From positions 533,501 through 597,500 of the forward strand of contig NZ_CP015506.1 of assembly GCF_000294775.2 (NCBI RefSeq): DNA of 64,000 nucleotides, read 5' to 3'. The notes under the pieces were generated by a model. That model did no database searches. It worked only from the letters and a program-made list of their open reading frames with translations, and was not told where the DNA came from. This stretch comes from Cytobacillus oceanisediminis 2691 (GTDB lineage: Bacteria; Bacillota; Bacilli; Bacillales; Cytobacillaceae). Shown here one piece after another: positions 30,848 through 39,974 of the stretch (positions within the stretch are counted from its first letter, which is position 1; every line of letters starts with the position of its first letter). The translations under genes were made by a program, and so were the position numbers.

Positions 30848-31723
30848 TTGAGCAGATCAATAAAAATCAGCTGTTTTGTATTTTTGCTGTTTTTGATGAC
30901 TGGCTGCAGCCACTCTGATTCAGATCCGGTTACTTCCGAAAAAGCAGTTTCAACTGAAGAGAGTAATCTAAAAAACTTTAAAACAGACGATGGAAAAATA
31001 GAAATTGTTACTTTTAATAAAGGAAATTTTTCCGAAGATGCATTAAAAGCAATTAAGGAAGAAACCCTCGATTACTACAATCATCTGCAAAAGAAAAATA
31101 TTTCAATTCTCTCCCCATCTAAAATATATTTACATCTATATAAAGAGGAAAAGGTAAGTTATTCAAGCGGGAATACTATACACCTTTATTGGGTGAAAGA
31201 TGGAGATTATCCTCTCGTTCACGAACTTACTCATGTATTATTTGGCCATAATCATGACCATGTTACACAAGAAGGTCTGGCGATTTTTATGCAGGATTCC
31301 TATTCGGACGAAAAAGTATTTCCTAATTATAAGGGAGATATCCATGGCATCATGAACTATTTAATGATGCAAGAAGTTATGCTGCCTCTGCAGAAGGATG
31401 AAATTTTTTCATATTTAAACCCAAATAAAGACTCTCATTCTTTAAGGTGGCTGGCTTATATTGAATCTGCTTCATTTTCGAGCTTCCTTATTCATGAATA
31501 TGGTATTGAAAGTTTCCTTAAAATCTATAGTAAGCCGAATTTAACCAACGAAATACATACTGTATACGGGAAAAAATTAGAACTGCTCGAGGATGAGTGG
31601 AAAGAGTTTGTTCAAGAGAAACCCGTACTAAATGAAGAATTAATTCACCGCAATGACTCTCAGCTTCCTGAGATTATTAATCACTTAGAACTGAATAAAA
31701 GTGAGTTATTAAAACCTTTATAA
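30848..31723 (+). CDS. lipoprotein with HExxH metalloprotease-like motif
   Basis: A 291-residue lipoprotein. The signal is SIKISCFVFLLFLMTGCSH with lipobox MTGC. The mature part has a gluzincin-like motif VHELTHVLFGHNHDH (HELTH) followed by a glutamate-containing QEGLAIFMQD, the usual downstream ligand region. It resembles peptidase MA-like domains. Substrate unknown. TTG start with AAAGGTGG upstream. Confidence 0.7.
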   Translation: MSRSIKISCFVFLLFLMTGCSHSDSDPVTSEKAVSTEESNLKNFKTDDGKIEIVTFNKGNFSEDALKAIKEETLDYYNHLQKKNISILSPSKIYLHLYKEEKVSYSSGNTIHLYWVKDGDYPLVHELTHVLFGHNHDHVTQEGLAIFMQDSYSDEKVFPNYKGDIHGIMNYLMMQEVMLPLQKDEIFSYLNPNKDSHSLRWLAYIESASFSSFLIHEYGIESFLKIYSKPNLTNEIHTVYGKKLELLEDEWKEFVQEKPVLNEELIHRNDSQLPEIINHLELNKSELLKPL

Positions 31724-31756
31724 TTTGAGAAGGGGACAGGAATACTGCCCCAATTT

Positions 31757-33142
31757 TCAATAGGGATGAGGAACCTGTCCCTCTGCTCCGCAATACTCTT
31801 TAATCAGCCTGGCTGCTTTCGTTTGGCTGATGCCAAGGTCGTTTGCCACTTTTCTGGAGGATTTATGGGTCTGATACGATCTTCTTACCAGAATCCTTTT
31901 GGTTTCATCCAGAGCTTTGTCCAGGCTAGTGGAATGAGATGGGTATACTGCTTGATGAGTATTTTCCTTGATCATGTCAGGGAGATCAGAGACCTGAATA
32001 ATGGAATTGCTGATAATGACTAATCTTTCAATCAGGTTTTCGAGCTGGCGCACATTTCCCGGCCAGGAATAGTGAGTAAGAACATTAAGGCACTCTTCAG
32101 AAATGACTTTATTCTCTTTATATTTTTGGTTAAATTTATTCAGGAAATTATAGGTGAGCGGAATGATATCTTCCCTTCTTTCCCGCAATGGCGGCAGATG
32201 AATATCAATTACATTTAAACGATAAAATAAGTCTTCTCTAAATGATTTGTTTTCAATCATAGTGGTCAGATTCTGATTAGTTGCCGCTATGATGCGGACA
32301 TCCACTTTCTTTATTTCGCTGCTTCCGACAGGGATGAACTGTTTCTCCTGTATGAGCTGAAGCAGTTTTGCCTGTACGGAAAGGGGCATTTCTCCGATTT
32401 CGTCCAGGAAGAGGGTGCCGCCGTCCGCTGCTTCAATTAATCCTTGTTTTCCTAATTTATTTGCCCCGGTGAAGGCGCCTTTTGAATAGCCAAATAGTTC
32501 GGACTCCAATAGTTCTTCCGGAATGGCAGCGCAATTGATGGCAAGAAATGGCCCTTTATTCCGGTTGCTGACTTTGTGAATATATTGAGAAAAGGCACCC
32601 TTTCCGGTTCCGGATTCTCCCAGAATAAGAATATTTGAATCTGTTGGAGCTACTTTTTTACAAAACTCCAATATTTCTTTAATCTCTCCGCTGTTGGTTA
32701 CAATTGTTATTTCCTTTTCTTCATGCTGAGTCGATTTTGACTCGATTTTATCCTCCCTTGCATTCACCATATTAATTTTTTGTATTTCCGTAGAGGTGAT
32801 GACAACCAGTTCAATTTCGTATTTGTTATTTAAGATCGGGATGGCCGTAGTCATGAGCTCTGCCCCGATATATGTCTGCTGTCTTAAGTAGCACGGCTCT
32901 TTCCGCCGATATACCTCAGGAACAATAGAAGGCTTCCAGTAGCCCTTTTCAAAAAGTTCCACATTGTACTTTCCAATTACATCCCTTGGCTTAAGTCCAT
33001 AGTGCCTCTCACATACTTTATTCACATATAGAATCCGCATTTCACCATCTAAAACGAAGATTTCATCAGAAGAATAATCAAGAATTTTTAACAGGGTTTC
33101 CAATGTCATTTCTACATTGCCTGTATTTGTTGGCATTTTCAT
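31757..33142 (-). CDS. sigma-54-dependent enhancer-binding regulator (PAS-AAA-Fis)
   Basis: A 461-residue activator. A PAS sensor domain covers about residues 12-120 (SSDEIFVLDGEMRILYVNKV). The AAA+ domain has Walker A GESGTGKG, the sigma-54 contact loop ELFGYSKGAFTGA and Walker B GGTLFLDEIGEMPL. A C-terminal helix-turn-helix follows (SSRKVANDLGISQTKAARLI). It activates RNA polymerase carrying sigma-54 (SigL). It is divergent from the catabolic operon whose promoter has a perfect -24/-12 element, and presumably senses the substrate or product through PAS. Confidence 0.95.
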   Translation of the reverse strand: MKMPTNTGNVEMTLETLLKILDYSSDEIFVLDGEMRILYVNKVCERHYGLKPRDVIGKYNVELFEKGYWKPSIVPEVYRRKEPCYLRQQTYIGAELMTTAIPILNNKYEIELVVITSTEIQKINMVNAREDKIESKSTQHEEKEITIVTNSGEIKEILEFCKKVAPTDSNILILGESGTGKGAFSQYIHKVSNRNKGPFLAINCAAIPEELLESELFGYSKGAFTGANKLGKQGLIEAADGGTLFLDEIGEMPLSVQAKLLQLIQEKQFIPVGSSEIKKVDVRIIAATNQNLTTMIENKSFREDLFYRLNVIDIHLPPLRERREDIIPLTYNFLNKFNQKYKENKVISEECLNVLTHYSWPGNVRQLENLIERLVIISNSIIQVSDLPDMIKENTHQAVYPSHSTSLDKALDETKRILVRRSYQTHKSSRKVANDLGISQTKAARLIKEYCGAEGQVPHPY

Positions 33143-33177
33143 TCGGTGAAGCCCTCCTGAGTCATTTTTGATTCAAG

Positions 33178-33219
33178 AATACCAGATATTGAGTATATTT
33201 TAACTCAATATCTGGTATT
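33178..33219. promoter_or_regulatory. putative upstream activating sequence for the sigma-54 activator
   Basis: A perfect inverted repeat with 17-base arms AATACCAGATATTGAGT (33178-33194) and ACTCAATATCTGGTATT (33203-33219) around 8 bases. Its centre is about 70 bases upstream of the -24 element, the usual distance for an enhancer-binding protein site. It lies between divergent genes, so a terminator role is unlikely. Confidence 0.75.
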
Positions 33220-33268
33220 TTTCAGTAAATTTTCAATTGTTTGTTTAATTATTAAGGGTTTTCACTAT

Positions 33269-33285
33269 TGGCACAGTACTTGCAT
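33269..33285 (+). promoter_or_regulatory. sigma-54 (-24/-12) promoter of the catabolic operon
   Basis: TGGCAC (33269-33274), 5 bases, TTGCAT (33280-33285) is a perfect match to the -24/-12 consensus with conserved GG and GC 10 bases apart. It lies 38 bases before the reductase start. Confidence 0.92.
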
Positions 33286-33322
33286 TAAAAAGGTGTATAG
33301 AACATATAAAGGAGGTTCAGGA

Positions 33323-34342
33323 ATGGGCAATTATCCAGATGCTTTCGATATCACCATTATAGGCGGAGGCCCAGTTGGTCTTTTTACAGCTTTTTACACT
33401 GGTATGCGCCAGGCTTCGGTGAAAATTATTGAGAGTCTTCCGCAGCTGGGCGGACAATTATCAGCACTATATCCGGAAAAATATATTTATGACATAGCTG
33501 GTTTTCCTAAGATAAGAGCTCAGGAACTGATAGATAATTTGATAAAGCAAATGAATCAATTTAATCCATCTGTCTGCTTAGGGGAATCAGTGGAAGGCAT
33601 CGTCCGCCTGTCTGATCAATCATTTGCGATTCACACGAATAAAGGGACCCATTATACGAAGGCAGTGATTATTACGGCAGGGAACGGTGCTTTCCAGCCA
33701 AGGAAATTAAATATCGGCAGCGAGGACAAATTTGAAAATAAAAATCTTCATTATTTTGTCCAAGACTTAAATCAGTTTGCCGGCAAAAAGGTTGTGATCT
33801 TTGGTGGAGGGGATTCAGCGGTTGAATGGGCTCTGATGCTTGAGCCGATTGCCGGCAAGGTAACGCTCATTCATAGGAGAGATAAGTTCCGGGCGCATGA
33901 GCATAGTGTGGAACGATTGAGACATTCCAGTGTGGAAATGCTGACACCTTATATTCCAGTGGAGCTGGCAGGTGCAGAAGAAATTGAATACGTAATGGTA
34001 GAAAACACGGCTAGCGGGGAGACAATGCTCATCCCGGCAGATGATGTACTAGTGAATTTTGGATTTGTATCTTCATTAGGCCCCATTAAAGAGTGGGGGT
34101 TGGAAATAGAGAAAAATGCGATCCTGGTAAACTCCAAAATGGAAACGAATATTCCAGGAATCTATGCGGCAGGTGACATCTGTACCTATGAAGGCAAAGT
34201 AAAGCTTATAGCCAGCGGATTTGGGGAAGCGCCGGCAGCTGTCAGCAATGCAAAGGTTTATATTGATCCAGGTTCAAAGGTCCAGCCGCTCCATAGTACA
34301 AGCATTATGGCAGATAAGGAAAAAACCGGTTCAGCAATCTAA
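33323..34342 (+). CDS. ferredoxin-NADP reductase type 2 (YumC-like) / FAD-dependent oxidoreductase
   Basis: A 339-residue two-dinucleotide-binding flavoprotein related to thioredoxin reductase but lacking its CxxC. FAD motif is [21 protein letters not shown](P) motif is [17 protein letters not shown]; the FAD end motif is [13 protein letters not shown]. This matches Bacillus YumC-type ferredoxin/flavodoxin reductases. As first gene of the operon it probably supplies electrons, via a ferredoxin encoded elsewhere, to the Rieske oxygenase that follows. ATG 33323 is behind AAAGGAGG. Confidence 0.88.
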   Translation: MGNYPDAFDITIIGGGPVGLFTAFYTGMRQASVKIIESLPQLGGQLSALYPEKYIYDIAGFPKIRAQELIDNLIKQMNQFNPSVCLGESVEGIVRLSDQSFAIHTNKGTHYTKAVIITAGNGAFQPRKLNIGSEDKFENKNLHYFVQDLNQFAGKKVVIFGGGDSAVEWALMLEPIAGKVTLIHRRDKFRAHEHSVERLRHSSVEMLTPYIPVELAGAEEIEYVMVENTASGETMLIPADDVLVNFGFVSSLGPIKEWGLEIEKNAILVNSKMETNIPGIYAAGDICTYEGKVKLIASGFGEAPAAVSNAKVYIDPGSKVQPLHSTSIMADKEKTGSAI

Positions 34343-34373
34343 AGGAAAAATTCATTTAAGAAGGAGACAAATC

Positions 34374-35459
34374 ATGACTGCTTACAATAAAGTGCAAAAT
34401 GCAACAAATCGTACATTTGAAAGAACCTTAACCTATGACAAATACACAGATCCCAAAGTTCTGGAAAAAGAGATGGACCTTGTGTTTTCAAGGTCCTGGC
34501 AGCTCGTAGGACATGTTAGTCAGGTGGAAAAGGCTGGAGATTTCTTTACTGCAGAAGTGGCCGGCGAGCCTATTATCGTAAACCGCGGTAAAGATGAAGT
34601 AGTCCGTGCCTTTTACAATGTTTGTCCACATCGGGCAACAAAGCTTGAAAAAAATGCAGCCGGGAATAAAAAGATTCTCCAATGTTCTTATCATGGATGG
34701 ACATTTAAGCTTGATGGCCAGCTGAATAAAGCGCCTAACTTTAGAGGGGAAGACGAGGCTTGTGTAAAGGATGCCTGTCTGCGTTCGGTGCGGATGGAAA
34801 TTTTGGAATCACTTATCTTTGTAAATTTGGATGACAATGCAAAGCCATTAAGTGAGTCATATGGAGATTTCTTTGAAAGGTTGAGCAAGAATTCCTTTTT
34901 AAGCGAACTAAAAAGAACCAGCCAAAAAACACGTACATTCAAAGCGAACTGGAAGGCTTTTATGGATAACTACCTGGAGTGTGACCACTGCCATGTTGCA
35001 CATCCAAGCTTCGTTGCTGCACTTGATATGAATGATTATCAGATTATTACGTGTGAGAATTATTCCATGCAAGGGACAATTGTTAAGCCAGATAAAAAAT
35101 ATGGAACAGTTGATTTAAATGATGCCGAAATGCAAGGCGGCCAATTCTACTGGCTATGGCCAAATCTGATGCTGACCATTTATCCGGGGCCAGGCAATAT
35201 GGCGACCATTCAAATTATTCCGATTGATCATGAAACATCCATGGCTGTCTACACCTATTATTTCCGTGATGAGAACCTGTCCCAGGCGGAAAAGGATTTA
35301 ATGACGTTTGCGGAGCAAGTCCGCTCGGAAGATATTGAATTGGTAGAATTGGAACAAATTGGTTTTTGCTCCCGAGCTTTCAGCAAAGGCAGATATTCAT
35401 CCTCAGAAAAAGCAATTGTTCAATTTCATGAAATGGTATTGGAGGCCCTAAATGAGTAA
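34374..35459 (+). CDS. Rieske-type oxygenase alpha subunit, probable quaternary-amine (carnitine?) monooxygenase
   Basis: A 361-residue oxygenase. Rieske ligands are C84-x-H86 (NVCPHRATK) and C104-x2-H107 (LQCSYHGWTF). The mononuclear iron site is in NYLECDHCHVAHPSF: His205, His210 and the bridging acidic residue Glu202, where ring-hydroxylating dioxygenases normally have Asp. Glu at this place, with E-x2-H-x4-H spacing, is known for carnitine oxygenase CntA. Neighbours (reductase, aldehyde and D-malate-type dehydrogenases, BCCT transporter) point to a trimethylammonium substrate, best L-carnitine. ATG 34374 follows AAGGAGAC. Substrate is inferred. Confidence 0.85.
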   Translation: MTAYNKVQNATNRTFERTLTYDKYTDPKVLEKEMDLVFSRSWQLVGHVSQVEKAGDFFTAEVAGEPIIVNRGKDEVVRAFYNVCPHRATKLEKNAAGNKKILQCSYHGWTFKLDGQLNKAPNFRGEDEACVKDACLRSVRMEILESLIFVNLDDNAKPLSESYGDFFERLSKNSFLSELKRTSQKTRTFKANWKAFMDNYLECDHCHVAHPSFVAALDMNDYQIITCENYSMQGTIVKPDKKYGTVDLNDAEMQGGQFYWLWPNLMLTIYPGPGNMATIQIIPIDHETSMAVYTYYFRDENLSQAEKDLMTFAEQVRSEDIELVELEQIGFCSRAFSKGRYSSSEKAIVQFHEMVLEALNE

Positions 35460-36900
35460 AATAACCGGAGTTCAGCCAGCAAAAAAGTATTTAATGATTA
35501 ATGGAAAAAAAGTAGAAACAGATCGATACGCATCTCTTTTTTCACCTTATTCCGGGGAAGAAATTGCCCAAATCGCGATGGCGAATAAAGAACAGACTGA
35601 AATGGCCATTGAAGCTGCTTACGAATCCAGGCATTTGATGGCAAAAATGCCAGCTTACAAGAGAGCTGAGATTTTAGAAAAAGTCGTTTCGCTTTTGATT
35701 GAAAAAGCGGATCAGGCTGCAGAGATCATTACCCGAGAGTCGTCCAAACCTATTATGTTCTCAAAAGCGGAAGTTGCCAGAACGGTCGAAACGTATAAAT
35801 TTTCGGCTGAGGAAGCTAAGCGCATTCATGGGGAAACGATTCCTTTTGATGCTGCTTCAGGCGGGGTTGGCCGTATTGGATATACATTGAGAGAGCCGAT
35901 TGGGGTCATAGGAGCCATAACTCCTTTTAATTTCCCTATGAATCTTGTAGCTCATAAGGTAGGACCGGCAATTGCCGCAGGGAATACAGTTGTCTTGAAG
36001 CCAGCCTCGCAGACACCGCTCTCGGCACTGTTTATAGCCGAATTATTTGAAGAGGCAGGCCTGCCGCCGGGTGTGTTAAACGTTATAACCGGTCCTGGAA
36101 GTGTAGTAGGGGAAGAAATTGTCAGAAATGACCTGGTCAGCATGGTCACCTTTACAGGAAGTCCGGAAGTTGGGATTGGGATACGCAGCAGAGCAGGCTT
36201 AAAGAAAACAACATTGGAGCTGGGATCGAATTCAGCCTTAATCATTGATAAAGATACAGATGTCGATCAGATTATTGACCGCTGCATAATGGGGGCTTTT
36301 TCGAATCAGGGTCAGGTTTGTATTTCGCTTCAGCGCATCTATGCACATGAAGAGGTATATGAAGAATTCACAGAAAAATTTATTCAGGCAGCAAAGCAGC
36401 TGAAAGTTGGCGATCCGCTTGCACCGGATACGTATATTTCTTCTCTAATTTCAAAAGGAGAGGCTGATAGAGTACTAGGATGGATTGAGGAAACAAAAAG
36501 CACGAATGCATCTATTGCAGCCGGAGGAAGCCTTCGAAATGGGGTGCTTGAGCCTACGATTATTATCAATGCGGAGCATGATTTAAAGGTATCCTGCCAG
36601 GAAGCCTTTGCTCCCGTTGTCGTCGTAAACAAATTCAGTTCCATTGAGGATGCCATAAAGCATGTCAACAACTCGCGGTTTGGCCTGCAGGCGGGAATAT
36701 ACACAAATAATGTGAAGCATGCCCTCTTTGCTTCGCAGGAACTTCATGTTGGCGGAGTTATAATCAATGATGTTCCAACCTACCGTGTTGACCAGATGCC
36801 GTATGGCGGTGTAAAGGAAAGCGGCACCGGACGGGAAGGCATCAAATATGCAGTTGAAGAAATGACCGAGATGAAATTAATTGTCTGGAATAATAACTAA
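35452..36900 (+). CDS. NAD(P)-dependent aldehyde dehydrogenase (candidate malic semialdehyde dehydrogenase)
   Basis: A 482-residue ALDH. Catalytic Cys290 is in NQGQVCISLQR and general base Glu256 in TTLELGSNSAL (Ser replaces the usual Gly after LG). The cofactor region is AITPFNFPMNLVAHKVGPA. It overlaps the oxygenase gene by 8 bases, so it is tightly coupled and most likely oxidises the aldehyde produced by the oxygenase. For carnitine that would be malic semialdehyde to malate. Betaine aldehyde oxidation is an alternative, but then the next gene has no role. Confidence 0.9.
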   Translation: MSKITGVQPAKKYLMINGKKVETDRYASLFSPYSGEEIAQIAMANKEQTEMAIEAAYESRHLMAKMPAYKRAEILEKVVSLLIEKADQAAEIITRESSKPIMFSKAEVARTVETYKFSAEEAKRIHGETIPFDAASGGVGRIGYTLREPIGVIGAITPFNFPMNLVAHKVGPAIAAGNTVVLKPASQTPLSALFIAELFEEAGLPPGVLNVITGPGSVVGEEIVRNDLVSMVTFTGSPEVGIGIRSRAGLKKTTLELGSNSALIIDKDTDVDQIIDRCIMGAFSNQGQVCISLQRIYAHEEVYEEFTEKFIQAAKQLKVGDPLAPDTYISSLISKGEADRVLGWIEETKSTNASIAAGGSLRNGVLEPTIIINAEHDLKVSCQEAFAPVVVVNKFSSIEDAIKHVNNSRFGLQAGIYTNNVKHALFASQELHVGGVIINDVPTYRVDQMPYGGVKESGTGREGIKYAVEEMTEMKLIVWNNN

Positions 36901-36918
36901 AGGTAAAGGGAGATTTTT

Positions 36919-38010
36919 GTGAAAATTTATAAAGTTGCGGTTATAGCAGGTGATGGAATTGGACCTGAAGTGATTGGCGAAGGAATCAAAGTACTAAATA
37001 AAGTGGCGGCGATGGATTCAGGTTTCCGCTTTAATTTTACTTATTTCCCTTGGGGCTGTGAATTTTATGCGAAACACGGAAAGATGATGGATGAAAATGG
37101 CATTGAAGAATTAAAGAAGTTTGATGCCATTTATTTGGGGGCAGTCGGGTTTCCCGGCGTCCCTGACCATATCTCTTTATGGGATCTGCTTTTAAGAATC
37201 CGCAAAGAATTTGATCAATATGTGAATATCCGGCCTGTTCATTTACTGAAAGGGGCAAAAACTTCCTTAGTGGATGTAAAACGGGAAGACATAAATATGC
37301 TTTTTATCCGTGAGAATACCGAAGGAGAGTATGCGGGTGCTGGTGAATGGCTGCTTAAGGGGCAGCAAAATGAAGTTGTCCTGCAAAACAGTGTGTTTTC
37401 CCGAAAAGGAACGGAAAGAATCATCCGGTATGCGTTTGAAGCAGCTCGTAAGGAAGGAAGGTCTCTCACAAGCATATCAAAGGCGAACGCATTAAATTAT
37501 TCAATGGTTTTCTGGGATCAGGTTTTTGAAGAAATAAGCTCTGAATACCCTGATGTGGAAACAGCCTCCTACCTTGTAGATGCCGCTGCCATGCTGATGG
37601 TTAAGGATCCAAAGAGGTTTGAAGTGGTCGTCACTTCCAATTTATTTGGCGATATATTAACAGACCTGGGTGCTGCTATTGCAGGAGGAATAGGGCTTGC
37701 CGCTGGTGCCAACATTAATCCTGAAAGAAAGTATCCTTCCATGTTTGAACCTATTCATGGCTCTGCTCCTGATATTGCAGGTAAGGGGATTGCCAATCCG
37801 CTTGCTTCCATTTGGTCAGCCAGTCAGATGCTTGACTTTTTTGGTTATGAGGAATATGGAAAACAAGTGCTTGGAGCCATTGAGGATTTGCTGATCGAGG
37901 ATGAGACACTTACACCGGATATGGGAGGAACCGCATCTACCGCGGAAGTGGGTAATCGGATTATTGACATCATGGAGACCCGGCTTGTATCTGGTAAACT
38001 AAATGTTTAA
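36919..38010 (+). CDS. isocitrate/isopropylmalate family dehydrogenase, D-malate/tartrate dehydrogenase type
   Basis: A 363-residue beta-decarboxylating dehydrogenase starting at GTG behind AAAGGGAG. Features are IAGDGIGPEVIGEG, the substrate-binding Arg region LRIRKEFDQYVNIRPV, RENTEGEYAG, the metal-binding VVTSNLFGDILTDLGA and the C-terminal EPIHGSAPDIAGKGIANP. Length and LYLGAVGFPGVPDHISLWDL-like region fit tartrate/D-malate dehydrogenase (B. subtilis YcsA type) better than LeuB, and no leu genes are nearby. In a carnitine route it would oxidatively decarboxylate D-malate to pyruvate. Confidence 0.85.
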   Translation: MKIYKVAVIAGDGIGPEVIGEGIKVLNKVAAMDSGFRFNFTYFPWGCEFYAKHGKMMDENGIEELKKFDAIYLGAVGFPGVPDHISLWDLLLRIRKEFDQYVNIRPVHLLKGAKTSLVDVKREDINMLFIRENTEGEYAGAGEWLLKGQQNEVVLQNSVFSRKGTERIIRYAFEAARKEGRSLTSISKANALNYSMVFWDQVFEEISSEYPDVETASYLVDAAAMLMVKDPKRFEVVVTSNLFGDILTDLGAAIAGGIGLAAGANINPERKYPSMFEPIHGSAPDIAGKGIANPLASIWSASQMLDFFGYEEYGKQVLGAIEDLLIEDETLTPDMGGTASTAEVGNRIIDIMETRLVSGKLNV

Positions 38011-38361
38011 AAGTCAGCGGATATCATAGGAAGAATTGATTCTTCCTATGGTATAGGTTGATTTTTCTTCCATTTCTTTTATACTAAACTTTTATTAGCG
38101 GCGGTCGTTATAAACCTGTTTCCACTTTTTAGAAGGGAAGAATACTGATGCACCGCAAAGTCTGATAAATAGATAAAGTGACCGTTACGGGTCAGGGAAT
38201 CTGCTGACGATCAAAATAATTGTGAAGGTGAAAAGGAAGAGTACTATTTTTTATGCGCTAGTCCGATTTCCCCTTTTCTCTCATTTATTTTTTGGAATAA
38301 CAGGAAACCGCTTACATTTAAAATACTGAAAATTCAATATTCTGGAAAGAGGAGTGTTGGC
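38011..38361. other. 351-base intergenic region with terminator-like hairpin and possible structured leader
   Basis: A hairpin with 11-base arms (CATAGGAAGAA 38025-38035 / TTCTTCCTATG 38040-38050) follows the dehydrogenase. It lacks a clean T run, so partial readthrough into the transporter gene is possible. Further on (about 38150-38230) there is a small TGACC/GGTCA hairpin near GCACCGCAAAG, reminiscent of a structured leader, but no known riboswitch core was recognised. GGAAAGAGGAG closes the stretch before the transporter ATG. Confidence 0.45.
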
Positions 38362-39915
38362 ATGAACGGTAAAAAAACTGTCTTTTTTTCCTCGTTAGCC
38401 ATAAGTTTGGTTTTAATAAGTATAGGGGTCTTTGCCCCAAAGCAAATGGAAACCTTTTCAAATCATTCACTGGAATTTATCTATAATAACCTGGGCTGGT
38501 TTATTCTGGGCAGTGTCTTTTTCTTCTTTGCTTTTTGTATGTATATTGGGCTTTCAAGATTCGGGAAAATCAGGCTGGGGGACGATCATGATCGGCCAGA
38601 ATACAAAACAGCTACATGGGTAGGGATGCTGTTCAGTGCCTCTATTGGGATAAGTCTTGTATTTTGGGGTGTGGCAGAACCAGTTTCATACTATATTGAT
38701 CCTCCCTTTGGGAAAGGATCTTCAGAAGAATCCGCAAAGCTGGCAATGCAATTTGTTTACCTGCATTGGGGGGTCTCTGCATGGGCGTGTTATGCAGTTG
38801 TAGGAGTCTCCTTAGCATTTTTCCAATTCCGCAAAAAGCTGCCGGCCTCACTGAGTTCTGTTTTTTATCCATTAATAGGAGACAAAATTAGGGGCCCTTT
38901 TGGCAAACTGATTGATGTCGTTGTCATTCTTTCCATTGTCATTGGCATAGCCACATCGCTGGGATTTGGAACGCTTCAAGTGAATAGCGGTATGAATTAT
39001 CTGTGGGGTCTTCCGGTAAGCTTTTATACCCAAGTTGCTATTATTCTCGTTGTAAGTTTTATTTATGTCGGTTCCACTGTTTCAGGCCTTCAGGGAGCGA
39101 TGAAGCATTTGTCCAACCTTAATATGCTGCTGGCATTTGCACTATTGGCATTCGTATTGTTTCTTGGACCAACCCAATCCATCTTAAAGATCTTTTTTCA
39201 AGGGATAGGGGATTACGCCCAGAATTTCATTGGGATGTCGTTTAGGACTGAGCCCTATAGTGATGGAACCTGGATTGCAAGCTGGACACTGTTTTATTTT
39301 GGCTGGTGGATCGCCTGGGCTCCGCTTGTCGGCAGTTTCGTAGCCAGAATTTCAAAGGGCAGAACCATCAAAGAGTTTATGATCGGGGCCATCTTTATCC
39401 CTGTTGCAGGAGCATTCTTCTGGTTTGCCGTGATGGGCGGATCGGCCATTGATCTCATTCAGAACATGGGCGAAACAGCGATTGCAACGGCGGTTTCCAC
39501 CGATGTAACCTCTGCCTTATTTAAGTTTTTTGATTATTTTCCAATGAGTGTCTTTTTAAGTATTTTAGCTATGGTACTTGTACTTGTTTTCTTTATAACC
39601 TCTGCGAATTCTGCTGTTTTTGTATTAGGGATGATCAGTGAAAATGGAAACCCTAATCCATCTCACTCAACAAAAGTCATATGGGGGATTGTAATTGCTG
39701 GGGTCTCTGCTGTATTAATTATGACAGGAGGCCTATCCGGCTTACAGTCAGCCCTGGTTGCCACATCCATCCCGTTAGCCATTCTCATGCTTTTCATGTG
39801 TTACTCCACTTATAAGGGCTTAAAAGATGAGCTAAAAGCGATGAGTGAAAGCCGGAATCAAGATGAGCCTATCGTTAAAAGTATAAGAAAGAAAGCCGTT
39901 GCCAAAAAGGCATAA
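38362..39915 (+). CDS. BCCT family betaine/carnitine/choline transporter
   Basis: A 517-residue twelve-helix transporter. BCCT hallmarks are GMLFSASIGISLVFWGVAEP early (helix 3 region) and the tryptophan-rich ASWTLFYFGWWIAWAPLVGSF segment in the substrate site (helix 8), followed by VARISKGRTIKEF. BCCT proteins import quaternary ammonium compounds, driven by sodium or protons. Placement after the Rieske/ALDH/D-malate genes supports a carnitine or related substrate. The short C-terminus argues for uptake for catabolism rather than osmosensing. Confidence 0.92.
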   Translation: MNGKKTVFFSSLAISLVLISIGVFAPKQMETFSNHSLEFIYNNLGWFILGSVFFFFAFCMYIGLSRFGKIRLGDDHDRPEYKTATWVGMLFSASIGISLVFWGVAEPVSYYIDPPFGKGSSEESAKLAMQFVYLHWGVSAWACYAVVGVSLAFFQFRKKLPASLSSVFYPLIGDKIRGPFGKLIDVVVILSIVIGIATSLGFGTLQVNSGMNYLWGLPVSFYTQVAIILVVSFIYVGSTVSGLQGAMKHLSNLNMLLAFALLAFVLFLGPTQSILKIFFQGIGDYAQNFIGMSFRTEPYSDGTWIASWTLFYFGWWIAWAPLVGSFVARISKGRTIKEFMIGAIFIPVAGAFFWFAVMGGSAIDLIQNMGETAIATAVSTDVTSALFKFFDYFPMSVFLSILAMVLVLVFFITSANSAVFVLGMISENGNPNPSHSTKVIWGIVIAGVSAVLIMTGGLSGLQSALVATSIPLAILMLFMCYSTYKGLKDELKAMSESRNQDEPIVKSIRKKAVAKKA

Positions 39916-39974
39916 GCGGGGACAATGGGACAGGTACACTGTCCCTAATTACTCAAAAGATTAGAAGGAATCAT

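Noticed and set aside
38150-38240. Possible cyclic-di-GMP (GEMM) riboswitch from a CACCGCAAAG-like patch
   Set aside because: The second GEMM helix, tetraloop and receptor sequences are not present, so only an unassigned structured leader is suggested.
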